A stretch of 64,000 nt of DNA, taken from assembly GCF_000374125.1 (NCBI RefSeq), contig NZ_KB893637.1, positions 248,001 to 312,000 on the forward strand, in the 5' to 3' direction. Below are positions 9,280 to 18,514 of this stretch, in pieces (position 1 is the first letter of the stretch; the number at the start of each line of letters is the position of its first letter). A program made the position numbers and the translations under genes. The notes below the pieces were generated by a model, which was not told the origin of the DNA, ran no database searches, and saw only the letters and a list, made by a program, of their open reading frames with translations. This stretch comes from Niabella aurantiaca DSM 17617. Its GTDB lineage: Bacteria; Bacteroidota; Bacteroidia; Chitinophagales; Chitinophagaceae.

Positions 9280-10086
9280 CTATTTATAGGCCTCATTCCC
9301 TTTTTGCTCCTCTGTTGCAGATGAGTGGATCCTGCTAACAAGGGTTTTAAAATAAGCGGAGAGCCCCACTACATCGGCGCCCACACTTACAAACTGATAA
9401 CCCATCTGTTTAAAAGAATCCAGGTGGTCGATGCCGCCGGTAGTGCCGGCGAATTTTCCGTATTTTCTTGCCAGCGCGGCAACCCGCTCCCTTGTTTCCA
9501 ATAGCTTCGGGTGGCTGAAATCCCCGGGCGCCCCGATGCCCTGGCTAAAATCGCCCGGGCCAAAAAAGAGCATGTCATAACCTTCCAGCGCTGCGATGGC
9601 TTCCAGCTCTTCCAGTGGTTCGGGGTCCTCGATCTGCAGCACTACAAACCGCTCTTTATTGGCGGTGGCCAGGTATTCCTGAAAATCCATATTGGTATAG
9701 GCCCCGTCTGCGTTACCGCCATCGATCGGCCTTCTGCCGATGGGATGGAAGCGGGTATCCTGTACCACTTTTTTCGCATCATTCAGGCTCATAATATGCG
9801 GTACCATAATGCCCGTGGCATCCATTTCCAGCGGCTTGGCCAGATCGCTGTAGCTGCCCCGGGGTACCCGCACCATCAGGTCGGTATTGTATGCCTTGGT
9901 TGCCCATACCTGGCTGTTGAGCACATCCCAATCGGGAGTACAATGTTCCTGGTCTACCCAAACACAGTCAAAACCGCAAAGGGCGGCGATCTCGGCTACC
10001 TGTGCGTTCGAAATATTTATTTTGATGCAGCTGGCAAAGCCACCGCTTCTCAATTTTTGTAATACGCGACTTGTTCTCATTTTCAT
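9280..10086 (-). CDS. HpcH/HpaI-type class II aldolase (2-keto-3-deoxy acid aldolase family)
   Basis: About 268 residues from the ATG at 10086; an upstream GTG at 10101 is less likely. The family cleaves 2-keto-3-deoxy sugar acids to pyruvate or a related keto acid plus an aldehyde in the cytoplasm, using a divalent metal. Visible marks are VWVDQEH, VRVPRG, MVPHI, HPIGRR, QIEDPE (metal-ligand Glu) and FGPGDFS (metal-ligand Asp). No signal peptide. It is the last gene of a minus-strand group, 16 bp after the HEAT-type lipoprotein gene and downstream of an MFS transporter, which fits import and cleavage of an acid sugar. Which keto acid is used (for example a rhamnonate, fuconate or galactonate derivative) is not visible. 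Confidence 0.85.
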   Translation of the reverse strand: MKMRTSRVLQKLRSGGFASCIKINISNAQVAEIAALCGFDCVWVDQEHCTPDWDVLNSQVWATKAYNTDLMVRVPRGSYSDLAKPLEMDATGIMVPHIMSLNDAKKVVQDTRFHPIGRRPIDGGNADGAYTNMDFQEYLATANKERFVVLQIEDPEPLEELEAIAALEGYDMLFFGPGDFSQGIGAPGDFSHPKLLETRERVAALARKYGKFAGTTGGIDHLDSFKQMGYQFVSVGADVVGLSAYFKTLVSRIHSSATEEQKGNEAYK

Positions 10087-10102
10087 AGTTGAAAAATACA
10101 CA

Positions 10103-11062
10103 TTATTTAGATGTCCGCTCCGCTATTTTCAGGATGGCATAAGCGGCTGCAGCCCGCACATCAGCGCCGGTTGCGCTTTGTGCCTCATAGAGGCCATTGT
10201 TTTCATTATTGTTTAAGAAGGCCGACAAAACCGTTGCATCGTCGCAATCGCCTTGTTCCGCCAGTGCCTGTGCCAGCTCAATACGCTGGGAGGCGGTGAA
10301 CTGCTTCCAGTCCCGGGTCATCTCTGTTTTTATTTTTTGGAAAGTGGTCTCATCATCACCAAGGTAAGTTACAAAAGCCGCATGAAGCAGGTTGTTGCGC
10401 AGCTCACTGCCTGCCGGCTCATTCAAAGCCTTTGTTGCAAACGAGCTCCATTCCCGGGGTGTCAGGTCTTTTGATTTCAGCAATACATAGGCGCTGATCT
10501 TCCGGATGATGGGGTCCGGGTCTTCAAAGGATCTGCGGATGAATTCCTGTTTGTTCTTTTCTTCGGTCTCTGCAGAAGTATAGGAGGTAGCCCACAACGT
10601 ATAGGTCTGCAGGATGCGACTGGTATCGCCCAGCGCAGCATGGGTGGCCTCCGGGTATAATGGCTGCGGGGATGTTTTCAGCTTGGCCAGGGTTTCGGCG
10701 GCATGGATCCGGTCGGGAGAAGTGGTATCGCCAAAAACGGCAAGTACCTTGTCCACCCAGGCTTTCTTCTTTGCAGGGTCGCTTTCGGTCTGGTATAAAA
10801 CACGCGAGATGCCGATGCGGTATTTCGGTTCATTCTGATATTTCCCGTATTCATCCAGGTAAGCTTTTTGCACTTCGCTGTTGTCCTCGTGCAGCCATAG
10901 CAGGTATTCAGCCGCATGAACTTTTACCCAGACGGTATTGTTTTTTAATACTGTGCGCAATTCAGTCAGCGCCTGGTCTTTTAAAGAGGTTTCTATTTTG
11001 CACGGATGCATACAGGAATAGTTTAGGAATGAAAGTGTACAGATGATAAAAAGAAATTTCAT
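10103..11062 (-). CDS. Lipoprotein with HEAT-like helical repeats, unknown function
   Basis: A 319-residue protein with a lipoprotein signal (lipobox ending NYSC at residue 17). The rest is helical, with repeated units of the form VKVHAAEYLLWL, IHAAETLAKL, IRKISAYVLL and VRAAAAYAILKI, typical of HEAT or PBS-lyase HEAT repeats, which form protein-binding solenoids. It sits tightly inside the MFS-aldolase operon (5 bp after the MFS gene, 16 bp before the aldolase), so its placement is not random. An enzyme activity is not expected. Its partner and role are unknown. Confidence 0.7.
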   Translation of the reverse strand: MKFLFIICTLSFLNYSCMHPCKIETSLKDQALTELRTVLKNNTVWVKVHAAEYLLWLHEDNSEVQKAYLDEYGKYQNEPKYRIGISRVLYQTESDPAKKKAWVDKVLAVFGDTTSPDRIHAAETLAKLKTSPQPLYPEATHAALGDTSRILQTYTLWATSYTSAETEEKNKQEFIRRSFEDPDPIIRKISAYVLLKSKDLTPREWSSFATKALNEPAGSELRNNLLHAAFVTYLGDDETTFQKIKTEMTRDWKQFTASQRIELAQALAEQGDCDDATVLSAFLNNNENNGLYEAQSATGADVRAAAAYAILKIAERTSK

Positions 11063-11067
11063 TGGAT

Positions 11068-12342
11068 TTATTTTGATGAGCCCGTGGTCCGGGCGTATAT
11101 GGACTTGATGGCAAAAAGCAGGAGCGCGCAGACGACCATCGTGATTGCAGCCGTTTTGAAGAGCACCTGTGTGTTTACCGAAGCGTCCCTCAGCACGCCG
11201 CCGGCGTAAATGCTCAGCCCGCCTACAATGCAGGCAAACATATTTAAGACCCCGTATCCTGTTGCACGGTACTTTTCATCAGCGATCATGCAGAGGATGG
11301 GCATCAGGTTGGTATCGGTAAACGTACGGGTGAATGCGTAGACCATAAATCCGCCGATGGCCAGTAACAATACATCGGTAGCACCGGCCATATAAGCTGC
11401 AGGGGCAGCGATCAGCAGGCCGATAGCCGGCAGCAGGATGCGCGCATAGCGGTTGGACCGGTGCCAGCGGTCGGCCAGAAACCCGCCTAAAATGACCCCG
11501 GCAAAACTGAGCGGATAAACATACCAGGTGGCATATACGCCCGCCATGGTTTGTGAAAGCTGGTAATGTTCTTTATAGTAGGTTGGCAGCCATCCAACGA
11601 TCATCCATCCCACCAGACCCAGCAGGCCCCAGAAGATCACCAGCAAAATAAAGCTGCGCCGTTTGAAAAGGGTCTTGATCCCGTTCAGGAAGGTGATCTT
11701 CTCATCGCTGTTTCCCTGTTCGGCCGGAAGGGGAAGGGAAGCCCTGCCACCCGGTACATCTTTCAGGAAGAAGAACATGACTACGGCATACGCCACTCCG
11801 AATATGCCAAATACGGTGAAGGCATCCGACCAATGATGATTTTCGGCGATCCATCCGCCCAGGAATCCCATAGACTGACCGATCATGATACCCCCGTTGT
11901 GAATGCCGATGGCCAATGATCGGGTGGAGCCGCGATGATAGTCGGCGATCAACGCCAGTGCAGCCGGAATGTAGCAGGCTTCACTGATGCCCATCAGCGC
12001 CCTTGTGGCCAGCAGTTGTTCAAAGTTTTGAGCATGGGCAGTTAACCAGGTAACGGCAGACCATACAAAAAGACTTACAATAATGACCTTGCTGCGGCTG
12101 AACCGGTCTGCAAGAAAGCCCGCATAAGGGCTGAGCAGTCCGTATACCCACAGGAACACGGAGGTCAGCAGCCCGAATTGTGCGTCCGTCATAGGAATGG
12201 CGTCCACGATCGACGTGCGCATCGTGGTCAGCATGATCCGGTCCAGATAGTTCAGGAAACCGACAACAAACAACAGGAAGACAGTAAGCCAGGCGCCGCG
12301 TATGGCTTTTTGATAGCGCTCAGAATCGTTATACGTAATCAT
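11068..12342 (-). CDS. MFS transporter, ACS/hexuronate-type
   Basis: A 424-residue inner-membrane protein with about 12 hydrophobic segments. The N-terminal NYLDRIMLTT, AGFLADRFSRSKVI and later GGFLADRWHRS are MFS loop motifs. The N-terminal pattern resembles the anion:cation symporter group that includes hexuronate and sugar-acid transporters. The upstream SGNH hydrolase gene and the downstream aldolase support import of a de-acylated sugar acid. This is inference from context. It is probably transcribed as MFS, HEAT lipoprotein, aldolase. Confidence 0.82.
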   Translation of the reverse strand: MITYNDSERYQKAIRGAWLTVFLLFVVGFLNYLDRIMLTTMRTSIVDAIPMTDAQFGLLTSVFLWVYGLLSPYAGFLADRFSRSKVIIVSLFVWSAVTWLTAHAQNFEQLLATRALMGISEACYIPAALALIADYHRGSTRSLAIGIHNGGIMIGQSMGFLGGWIAENHHWSDAFTVFGIFGVAYAVVMFFFLKDVPGGRASLPLPAEQGNSDEKITFLNGIKTLFKRRSFILLVIFWGLLGLVGWMIVGWLPTYYKEHYQLSQTMAGVYATWYVYPLSFAGVILGGFLADRWHRSNRYARILLPAIGLLIAAPAAYMAGATDVLLLAIGGFMVYAFTRTFTDTNLMPILCMIADEKYRATGYGVLNMFACIVGGLSIYAGGVLRDASVNTQVLFKTAAITMVVCALLLFAIKSIYARTTGSSK

Positions 12343-12478
12343 CAGGCCGAAGATAGTAGTTCTGCAAATACCGGTCCTCTTACTTTTTCTGGGATTGTGA
12401 TACTATATTTCAGGATGTAAGTGTTGGAGGATCCGTTATTCTCTTTTGGTATCGGGTTACCGGTATTGAGCAATGGAT

Positions 12479-13177
12479 CTAAAACCACTTCATGATCTCG
12501 CGGGCCACCACCGCATGCCCTTCCTTATTGGGATGATTCACCTGCGACATGTATTCGGTAACGCTGTGCCCTTCTTTCAATTTTTGCTCAAAGGCAGCAT
12601 AGCTGTCGGCAAGGCCGGTGTTGTATTTTTTTGCGAGCTCGCGGATGCCGGCTGCAAAAGGGGCATAGGCGCTGGCGGAGCCCGTCATCGGGAACTGCTG
12701 ATGGGGTGTGGGCGTGAGCAGAATGACCGGGATCAGCTGCTCCTGCGCGGCTTTGATCATTTTTTCCCAGGCGATCCGGGAACGTCCGGTCCCCATCATC
12801 CGGTCATTCAATGCATAGTCGATGAACAATATATCCGGGCGATGGCTGAGTACATCCCTGCGGAACCTTTTTTCACCGGATTCGGAATTTTCCCCGCCGA
12901 TGGCTGTTACGATCACGTTGACCACTGCGTTGGGATACCGTTCCTTTAACTGCTTCAGTACCTGGTAAGGATAGGAATCGAAGGTGTTGACAAACGGCGT
13001 TTTGAAATAACCGGAGGGCACAGAGTGTCCATGAAAGACCAGGTTGATGGTACGGTTCTTTGGCCACTCCTTCTGCAGTTCGGCTTTGATGCTGCTGAGA
13101 TAAGTGGCGGTGTCTGCCTGGCCATAGCCGCCCGTGCCTTTGAGCAGTAAGATCAGGAAAAGAATGGAATAACGCAT
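12479..13177 (-). CDS. Secreted SGNH/GDSL hydrolase
   Basis: About 232 residues from the ATG at 13177, which gives a clean signal peptide (MRYSILFLILLL...GYGQ). The frame stays open further up to 13294, but that extension is basic and unlike a leader. SGNH marks are FHGHSVPSG (Ser nucleophile block), AIGGEN (Gly block), DYALNDR (Asn block) and HPNKEGH (Asp/Asn-x-x-His-type block near the C-terminus). The family includes acetyl- and other acyl-esterases of glycans, so the likely job is removal of ester groups outside the cytoplasm. It is the first gene of the minus-strand group, 136 bp before the MFS gene. Confidence 0.82.
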   Translation of the reverse strand: MRYSILFLILLLKGTGGYGQADTATYLSSIKAELQKEWPKNRTINLVFHGHSVPSGYFKTPFVNTFDSYPYQVLKQLKERYPNAVVNVIVTAIGGENSESGEKRFRRDVLSHRPDILFIDYALNDRMMGTGRSRIAWEKMIKAAQEQLIPVILLTPTPHQQFPMTGSASAYAPFAAGIRELAKKYNTGLADSYAAFEQKLKEGHSVTEYMSQVNHPNKEGHAVVAREIMKWF

Positions 13178-13504
13178 AATGGCAAATGATGTTAAAATGA
13201 TCCTTAAAAATAAGAAAGGTACCGGTAGTTTGCGTAGTCTCAGAAATTGTTTAAAAAAAGACCTTTCAAAAATCCTGCATCTATTAAGCAGCATTCGTTA
13301 CTTACCGTTCTGAACCAAGCTTACTGCTTCACGGTCTTTTATATCCATGTAAATTCAAGATACACATTTATGAAAGCTTAAAAATCGGTTTTCCGGCAGG
13401 AAACGAAAAGCGGCTGATATAATAGTACCTGATTTATGGATGAATTGCCCGGTTGTTCTTTTTCAATAAAATTAAGTTTGCACGAGATAAAACAAACGGT
13501 TGTG
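13178..13504. other. Divergent intergenic region
   Basis: This 327-bp gap separates the minus-strand SGNH gene from the plus-strand GH99-like pseudogene, so it must hold promoters for both directions. On the plus strand a TAAGTTTG box at 13473-13480 matches the Bacteroidota -7 consensus TAnnTTTG; a weak GTTG lies 17 bp upstream. No box of comparable quality was seen for the minus strand. No gene is apparent. Confidence 0.45.
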
Positions 13505-14368
13505 ATGCGTCACACATTCCTTTCATTGAGTTTGCTCTTTTTTGCTAACGCAATTACTGCGCAGCGGGGCAGCAATGCGCCAAAAGATGATTATCAGGTA
13601 GCGGCCTATTATTTCCCAAACTACCACGTAGATGCTCGGAATGAACGGTATTTTGGAAAGGGGTGGACGGAATGGCAGCTGCTGCAAAACGCGAAGCCCC
13701 GGTTTAAGGGACACCAGCAGCCCAAAACTCCTCTTTGGGATTATAAAGATGAGGCGGATCCCGGGGTTATGGCGCAAAAGATCGATGGAGCACCGTATTT
13801 TTCGGTATATGATATCGGTATGTTCGTCCGATCCTTTGATTCACTGGCGGGGGCAGTAAAGGCGATCCGTTATTTCCGGGAGAAAACAAAAGCCGCCCGT
13901 TTTATTCGGGTCCTGCCCTTTAATTCCTGTACCTCGTATGTTTGGTACCACTACGGGGGCTTCAACGCGTTTCCGGGCGCTGCATACGAGAGCGTGAAGA
14001 AGGCGTATATTGCATTTACAGATGCCGCCGTGGATCAATTGCCGGTGCCATACTATCCGAATATCACCATGGGGTGGGACCCCTCGCCCCGGACCGATCA
14101 GCACACGTCCTTTGTAAATTCCGGCTACCCGCATACCCCCGTCATTATTGATAATACGCCTGCAGCTTTCAGAAAGGCGTTGCTGTGGGTGCGCGGGTAG
14201 CTGGATGTGCATGCGCAGGCAAATAAGATCGTAACCGTTGATGCCTGGAATGAGTGGACCGAGGGAAGCTACCTGGCGCCGGATACAAAAAACAAAATGA
14301 AATACCTGGATCCCCTGCGGGATGTTTTCGGCCGCGATCGCCCGGGGACATCTGCTAAGAGAAAATGA
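13505..14368 (+). pseudogene. Broken GH99-like (WbsX-type) protein gene
   Basis: From the ATG at 13505 there is a signal peptide (MRHTFLSLSLLFF...TAQ) followed by the WbsX/GH99-like opening (AAYYFPNYH, GWTEWQLL, VMAQKID). The next residues jump straight to APYFSVYDI, so the usual segment with the DAFIFDWY-type strand is missing, an apparent in-frame deletion. A TAG at 14198-14200 then stops the frame; without it the same frame runs on through VDAWNEWTEGSYLAPD, the conserved end of this family, to a TGA at 14366-14368. So two independent lesions are present. The intact family is a TIM-barrel associated with polysaccharide turnover or synthesis. The product, if made, would be inactive. Confidence 0.85.
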
Positions 14369-14407
14369 ATGATCTGCAATCTGGCAAAAAAACAAAACAT
14401 AAATCAT

Positions 14408-15544
14408 ATGAGGAATTGCCTTTTTTTATTATGCGTCTTATGGTCGCATGCAGCCTGGTCGCAGGAGCTTTATCGTATTCCCGAAGGGGAGGAGACCCGC
14501 TGGATCAGCTTTGAAAACCCGACCGGCGCAAAAGGAAGCGGCGGGCTGGAGAACAAACAGGCCAAGGGCCATGCCTGGGACATCATCAGGAGCAAAAGTA
14601 AAAAAGTGATCTTTGATGTCAAAGGCAGCGCGGTGATCAACCGTATATGGATGACCTTGTCGGACCGGACGCCGGAGGCGTTAAAGAACATCTATATCGA
14701 AATGTATTGGGAAGATAACCGGGAGCCATCGGTATCGGTGCCTGTCAGCGATTTCTTTGGATTTTCGCTCGGAAAAATGGTGCCTTTTCAAAATGCGCTG
14801 TTTTCAAGTCCCGAGGGACGTTCATTCAACGCGACTGTAAAAATGCCTTTCCGGAAGGCCGGAAGGATCGTGATGGTCAACCGGGGCGAAAAGGATATTA
14901 CCCTGTTTTATGATGTGAACTATACCCAAACGAAGCTGCCCGCCGGTATTTTATATTTTCATGCGTATCACGCCACCAATCAAAACACGAAAGTGGGAGA
15001 TGATTTTGTGGTCCTGCCTGCGGTAAAGGGCAGGGGCCGGTTCATTGGCGCTAACTTTGGACTTGTTACAGACAGCTCTTATAAGAACAGCTGGTGGGGA
15101 GAGGGAGAAATAAAGATGTACATAGACGGAGACAATGCAGCACCTACCCTGATCAATTCCGGTACGGAAGATTATGTGGGAACCGCTTATCGCCAGGGCG
15201 CCTTCGACCACTTATACCAGGGATCGCCGGTTGCCGATGTAAAAACGGGAACCTGGTGTTTTTACCGTTATCATATTCCGGATGCGGTTGTTTTTTATAA
15301 GAATATAAAAGTAGCCATTCAGCAAATGGGCGGCGACCAGCTGGACAATGTGCGGAGCTATCTTGCAAATGGGGCAAAACTGATCCCTGTTTCAGTAACG
15401 GGCGCCAGTTATTTATACAAGCACAACCTGATGGAAGAAAAGCTGCCGGAGATATCCGATGAAAAGTTTCCAAAAGGATGGGTGAATTTTTACCGCAAGG
15501 ATTATTATGTAGCTACCAGCTATTATTACCTGGACCGGCCATAA
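14408..15544 (+). CDS. GH172 (DUF2961) secreted glycosidase
   Basis: 378 residues from the ATG at 14408, which gives a good Sec signal (MRNCLFLLCVLWSHAAWSQ). The protein has the DUF2961 layout: GAKGSGG near the N-terminus, IWMTLSD, the variable beta-sandwich core, WWGEGEIKMYIDGD and SGTEDYVG, where the paired acidic residues of the GH172 site are expected. Known GH172 enzymes act on difructose dianhydride I and on D-arabinofuranosyl linkages, so furanoside cleavage is a fair guess. It starts 39 bp after the end of the GH99-like remnant. A second member lies at 38277. Confidence 0.85.
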   Translation: MRNCLFLLCVLWSHAAWSQELYRIPEGEETRWISFENPTGAKGSGGLENKQAKGHAWDIIRSKSKKVIFDVKGSAVINRIWMTLSDRTPEALKNIYIEMYWEDNREPSVSVPVSDFFGFSLGKMVPFQNALFSSPEGRSFNATVKMPFRKAGRIVMVNRGEKDITLFYDVNYTQTKLPAGILYFHAYHATNQNTKVGDDFVVLPAVKGRGRFIGANFGLVTDSSYKNSWWGEGEIKMYIDGDNAAPTLINSGTEDYVGTAYRQGAFDHLYQGSPVADVKTGTWCFYRYHIPDAVVFYKNIKVAIQQMGGDQLDNVRSYLANGAKLIPVSVTGASYLYKHNLMEEKLPEISDEKFPKGWVNFYRKDYYVATSYYYLDRP

Positions 15545-15617
15545 AGGATAGAACGGCAGGGGTATAAAAATACTAATAGTACACAAAATAGTACTGCTTC
15601 TAAAGGATTTCAGAAAC

Positions 15618-15625
15618 TAAATTTG
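15618..15625 (+). promoter_or_regulatory. Candidate Bacteroidota -7 box
   Basis: TAAATTTG matches the Bacteroidota -7 consensus TAnnTTTG and lies 28 bp before the PhyH-type dioxygenase start, in the 109-bp gap after the GH172 gene. A clear -33 TTTG at the usual spacing is not seen. It would start a new transcript here. Confidence 0.4.
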
Positions 15626-15653
15626 ATGTTGCCTTATATCAAAATTATACATT

Positions 15654-16412
15654 ATGATTTCAAACGATTTTTCCGCCGTTAAAACGGATTATAACCGGGA
15701 TGGATATGCCTATCTTCCGGGCTTTTTAAGCAATGAAGAAATAGCAGGGATTAAAGAAGAGCTGCGGAGGTTTGTGGAACAAAAAGTTCCTGAAATGCCT
15801 GCGGGCTACGTATTCTATGAAGATAAGAATGACCCGGGTACGCTGAAGCAGCTCCAGGACATTCAAAACTACAGTCCCTTTTTCGGCGACGTGTTGGTTG
15901 GCAGCAGGTTTGAAGAGCTGGCCGGTGTGTTGCTGGATGATGCGCCCGTTGCCCGGAACCTGGAATATTTTAATAAACCGCCCCGTATTGGCAAGGCCAC
16001 ACCTGCGCACCAGGACGGGTACTATTTTATGCTGAAGCCCTGCAAGGCCATCACCATGTGGCTGGCGCTGGAAGAAGCGGATGAGACCAATGGATGTGTA
16101 CGCTATATCAAAGGCTCGCATCAGAAAGGAATGCGTCCGCATGGCCGTACCCAGACACTGGGTTTTTCACAGGGCATTACCGATTACTCCGACGCCGATC
16201 ATTCCAATGAAATCTTTTTTCGTGCAAAGGCGGGGGATCTGCTGGTACATGATGCCATGACCATTCACCGTACAGATGCCAATAAGAGCGACCGCTCCCG
16301 GGAGGCACTGGGCTTTATCTACTTTGGAGCATCTGCAAAAGAAGACCTGGAAGCAAAGGCAGCCTATCAGCAGAAATTAAATGAAGAGCGTTTTGAAAAA
16401 AATGAAAAATAG
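15654..16412 (+). CDS. PhyH-type (phytanoyl-CoA dioxygenase family) Fe(II)/2-oxoglutarate oxygenase
   Basis: A 252-residue cytoplasmic protein with no leader. The iron-binding facial triad is visible as HQD (in PAHQDGYYF) and the distal His in VHDAMTIHR; the Arg that binds 2-oxoglutarate is probably in SREALGF. PhyH-family members hydroxylate small molecules as well as acyl-CoA. In glycan loci they may act on methylated or otherwise modified sugars, but this is inference. Its end overlaps the start of the GH127 gene, which suggests translational coupling. Confidence 0.85.
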   Translation: MISNDFSAVKTDYNRDGYAYLPGFLSNEEIAGIKEELRRFVEQKVPEMPAGYVFYEDKNDPGTLKQLQDIQNYSPFFGDVLVGSRFEELAGVLLDDAPVARNLEYFNKPPRIGKATPAHQDGYYFMLKPCKAITMWLALEEADETNGCVRYIKGSHQKGMRPHGRTQTLGFSQGITDYSDADHSNEIFFRAKAGDLLVHDAMTIHRTDANKSDRSREALGFIYFGASAKEDLEAKAAYQQKLNEERFEKNEK

Positions 16413-18507
16413 ATTGCGCCGGTGTGGGACCCTGCACGGTATGCAGCGGCAATTTGGCCCGGGCGGCCGCAGCAGGATCCGTTCCGGCTGTGCTGCGCTT
16501 GTTTTTGGAATGGCGGGGCTGGCCGCCGGTGCACAGTCGAACAGGGTAGTTGCTGTCAGGGACCGGCTGCAGCCTTTGGCTGCGGGCGCAGTAACCATCG
16601 GCGGATACCTGGGCAATAAGATGGACCTTTGTATCAATAATCGCATTGTCCTGCAGCCGGCAGCGCCTTTTCTCCGGATCTTCAAAACAAAAAACCTGGA
16701 TCCGGGGGGATATTGGGGTGAGTTTATCGGGAAATGGGCAACTGCCGCGGCGCTGGCCTGCCGGTATCAGTCCAACCCGGCGCTGACAGGCAAGGCGAAT
16801 ACGGCCATGCAGGAACTGATCCACGCGCCTGCTGAAAACGGTTATATCTCTACATACAATGCTTCAGATGCGTTTAAAGTATGGGATATCTGGATACAGA
16901 AATATGTGCTGCTGGGCCTCATTGCCCAATATGATGAAGCCGGCGATCTGCAATACCTGCGGGCTGCGCAAAGAAGCGCAGACTACTTGTTGAGCAAAAC
17001 GGGCCCGGGAAAAATGAGCCTGGAGGAATACGGTCCGCCTTTTCATAAAGGGGGTGTTAATTTTTCCATCCTGGAGCCGATCGTATTGTTGTATCAGCGT
17101 ACGGGTGATAAACGATATTTAAAATACGCTGAGTACATTGTGGCAAGTTGGAGCAAGCCGGGCAAATACGCGCCTAAAGGGGTACGGCTGATTGAAAATG
17201 CGGAAGCCGGGCTGCCATTGGTGCAGTATGAAGTGCATCATGCTTATGCCCTGATGTCCAATTTTGAAGGGTTGTGCGAGCTGTACCGGGCCACGGGCAA
17301 TAAACGTTATCTGGATGCCTGCATTAAGTTTGCGGAAGCGGTGGAAAAGTATGAGCTCATGATCACCGGAACGGTCTGCAACCACGAAATGTGGTATAAC
17401 GGGGCGCTGGCCCAAACCGGCGTGCTGGAGCAGCCCAACGAAACCTGCGCTACCGTTACCTGGATGAAATTGTGCTATCAGCTGCTGCGCCTTACCGGCA
17501 ACCCGCGCTGGGCCGATGCAATGGAGCGGTCGTTGTATAACGGTTTGCTGGGCGCCATGATGCCGAGGGGTGAGTGGTGGGCCTATCATTCGCAGCTGAA
17601 CGGGCAGCGCATGCCCAGCCGTGTACAGGGATGCGATATCAGTTGCTGCGTATCCAGCGGGCCGCGGGGATTGCTGATCACACCGGAGTGGATGGCCATG
17701 AAAATGCCCAATGATGCGCTGGCAGTCAACCTTTATTCAGCGGGAAAGATCACCCATCAATTAAAAAATGGAGCTTCGGTACAACTGACGGAAGCGACCA
17801 CCTACCCGGCCGGTGGAAATATACGCTTTACTGTACAGACGCAACGGCCGGTTACATTTCCATTGCAATTGCGCATTCCGGACTGGAGCAAAAAAACAAA
17901 ACTGACCGTGAACGGGAAACCCGTTACAGCAGCACCCGGCGGCTATGTGACGCTGCACCGTGTGTGGGAGCAGGGTGACCGGATCGAGCTGGAGCTGGAC
18001 ATGCGGGGTCGTATTGTGCATGCCCCTTCGGGAACCGATCAGGCGGTGGTACGCGGCCCTGTTGTGCTGGCGATGGACAGCCGGCTGGTGCCGGAACAGG
18101 ACACGGCCATATGGCTCATTGGAGGTGCCCGTAAATTTGAACCGTTTCCGGGCAATCCCAAATACCGGTCGTTGGATCCTGCCCATGATTTCGACAGTCA
18201 AAAAGAGGACGTATATATCGATCTGAGACCGGTGGACGTTCCGGATAAGAATATCTGGATGGCTTTTGAAGTGCCGTTTACCGATCGTCCTATTTTCCAC
18301 ATCCACCGGGAAAAAAGGATCCTGATGTGCGACTATGCATCGGCGGGTAACCAATGGAGCGAAACCAATCTTTACCGGGTATGGCTGCCGCAACCCATGT
18401 ATATGGGGAATATGTATGCACGCAATACCTGGAAGCTGCTGGGCTATGGGATGAAGGCGCCCATGAAAGTACCGGCCTATATTACGGAAGCACTAAAAGA
18501 TAAATAG
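16402..18507 (+). CDS. GH127-type (DUF1680) secreted glycosidase
   Basis: About 701 residues from the ATG at 16402, or 708 from 16381; both overlap the end of the dioxygenase gene. An arginine-rich stretch precedes a hydrophobic leader ending AAGAQ. The GH127 site is intact: PNETCAT gives a Glu and a Cys (354 and 356 counted from 16381) and ISCCVSSGPRG gives the adjacent Cys pair (422-423). In the reference beta-L-arabinofuranosidase HypBA1, the matching residues bind zinc and the first of the Cys pair is the nucleophile. The centre is an (alpha/alpha)6 barrel and the end a beta domain. Likely removes an arabinofuranose-like residue. Seven bp before the Gfo/Idh gene. Confidence 0.92.
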   Translation: MKNRLRRCGTLHGMQRQFGPGGRSRIRSGCAALVFGMAGLAAGAQSNRVVAVRDRLQPLAAGAVTIGGYLGNKMDLCINNRIVLQPAAPFLRIFKTKNLDPGGYWGEFIGKWATAAALACRYQSNPALTGKANTAMQELIHAPAENGYISTYNASDAFKVWDIWIQKYVLLGLIAQYDEAGDLQYLRAAQRSADYLLSKTGPGKMSLEEYGPPFHKGGVNFSILEPIVLLYQRTGDKRYLKYAEYIVASWSKPGKYAPKGVRLIENAEAGLPLVQYEVHHAYALMSNFEGLCELYRATGNKRYLDACIKFAEAVEKYELMITGTVCNHEMWYNGALAQTGVLEQPNETCATVTWMKLCYQLLRLTGNPRWADAMERSLYNGLLGAMMPRGEWWAYHSQLNGQRMPSRVQGCDISCCVSSGPRGLLITPEWMAMKMPNDALAVNLYSAGKITHQLKNGASVQLTEATTYPAGGNIRFTVQTQRPVTFPLQLRIPDWSKKTKLTVNGKPVTAAPGGYVTLHRVWEQGDRIELELDMRGRIVHAPSGTDQAVVRGPVVLAMDSRLVPEQDTAIWLIGGARKFEPFPGNPKYRSLDPAHDFDSQKEDVYIDLRPVDVPDKNIWMAFEVPFTDRPIFHIHREKRILMCDYASAGNQWSETNLYRVWLPQPMYMGNMYARNTWKLLGYGMKAPMKVPAYITEALKDK

Positions 18508-18514
18508 AAACAAG

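Noticed and set aside
10087-10101. GTG at 10101 as the aldolase start
   Set aside because: The ATG at 10086 gives the usual family N-terminus (MKMRTSRVL) and a normal 16-bp gap to the upstream gene.
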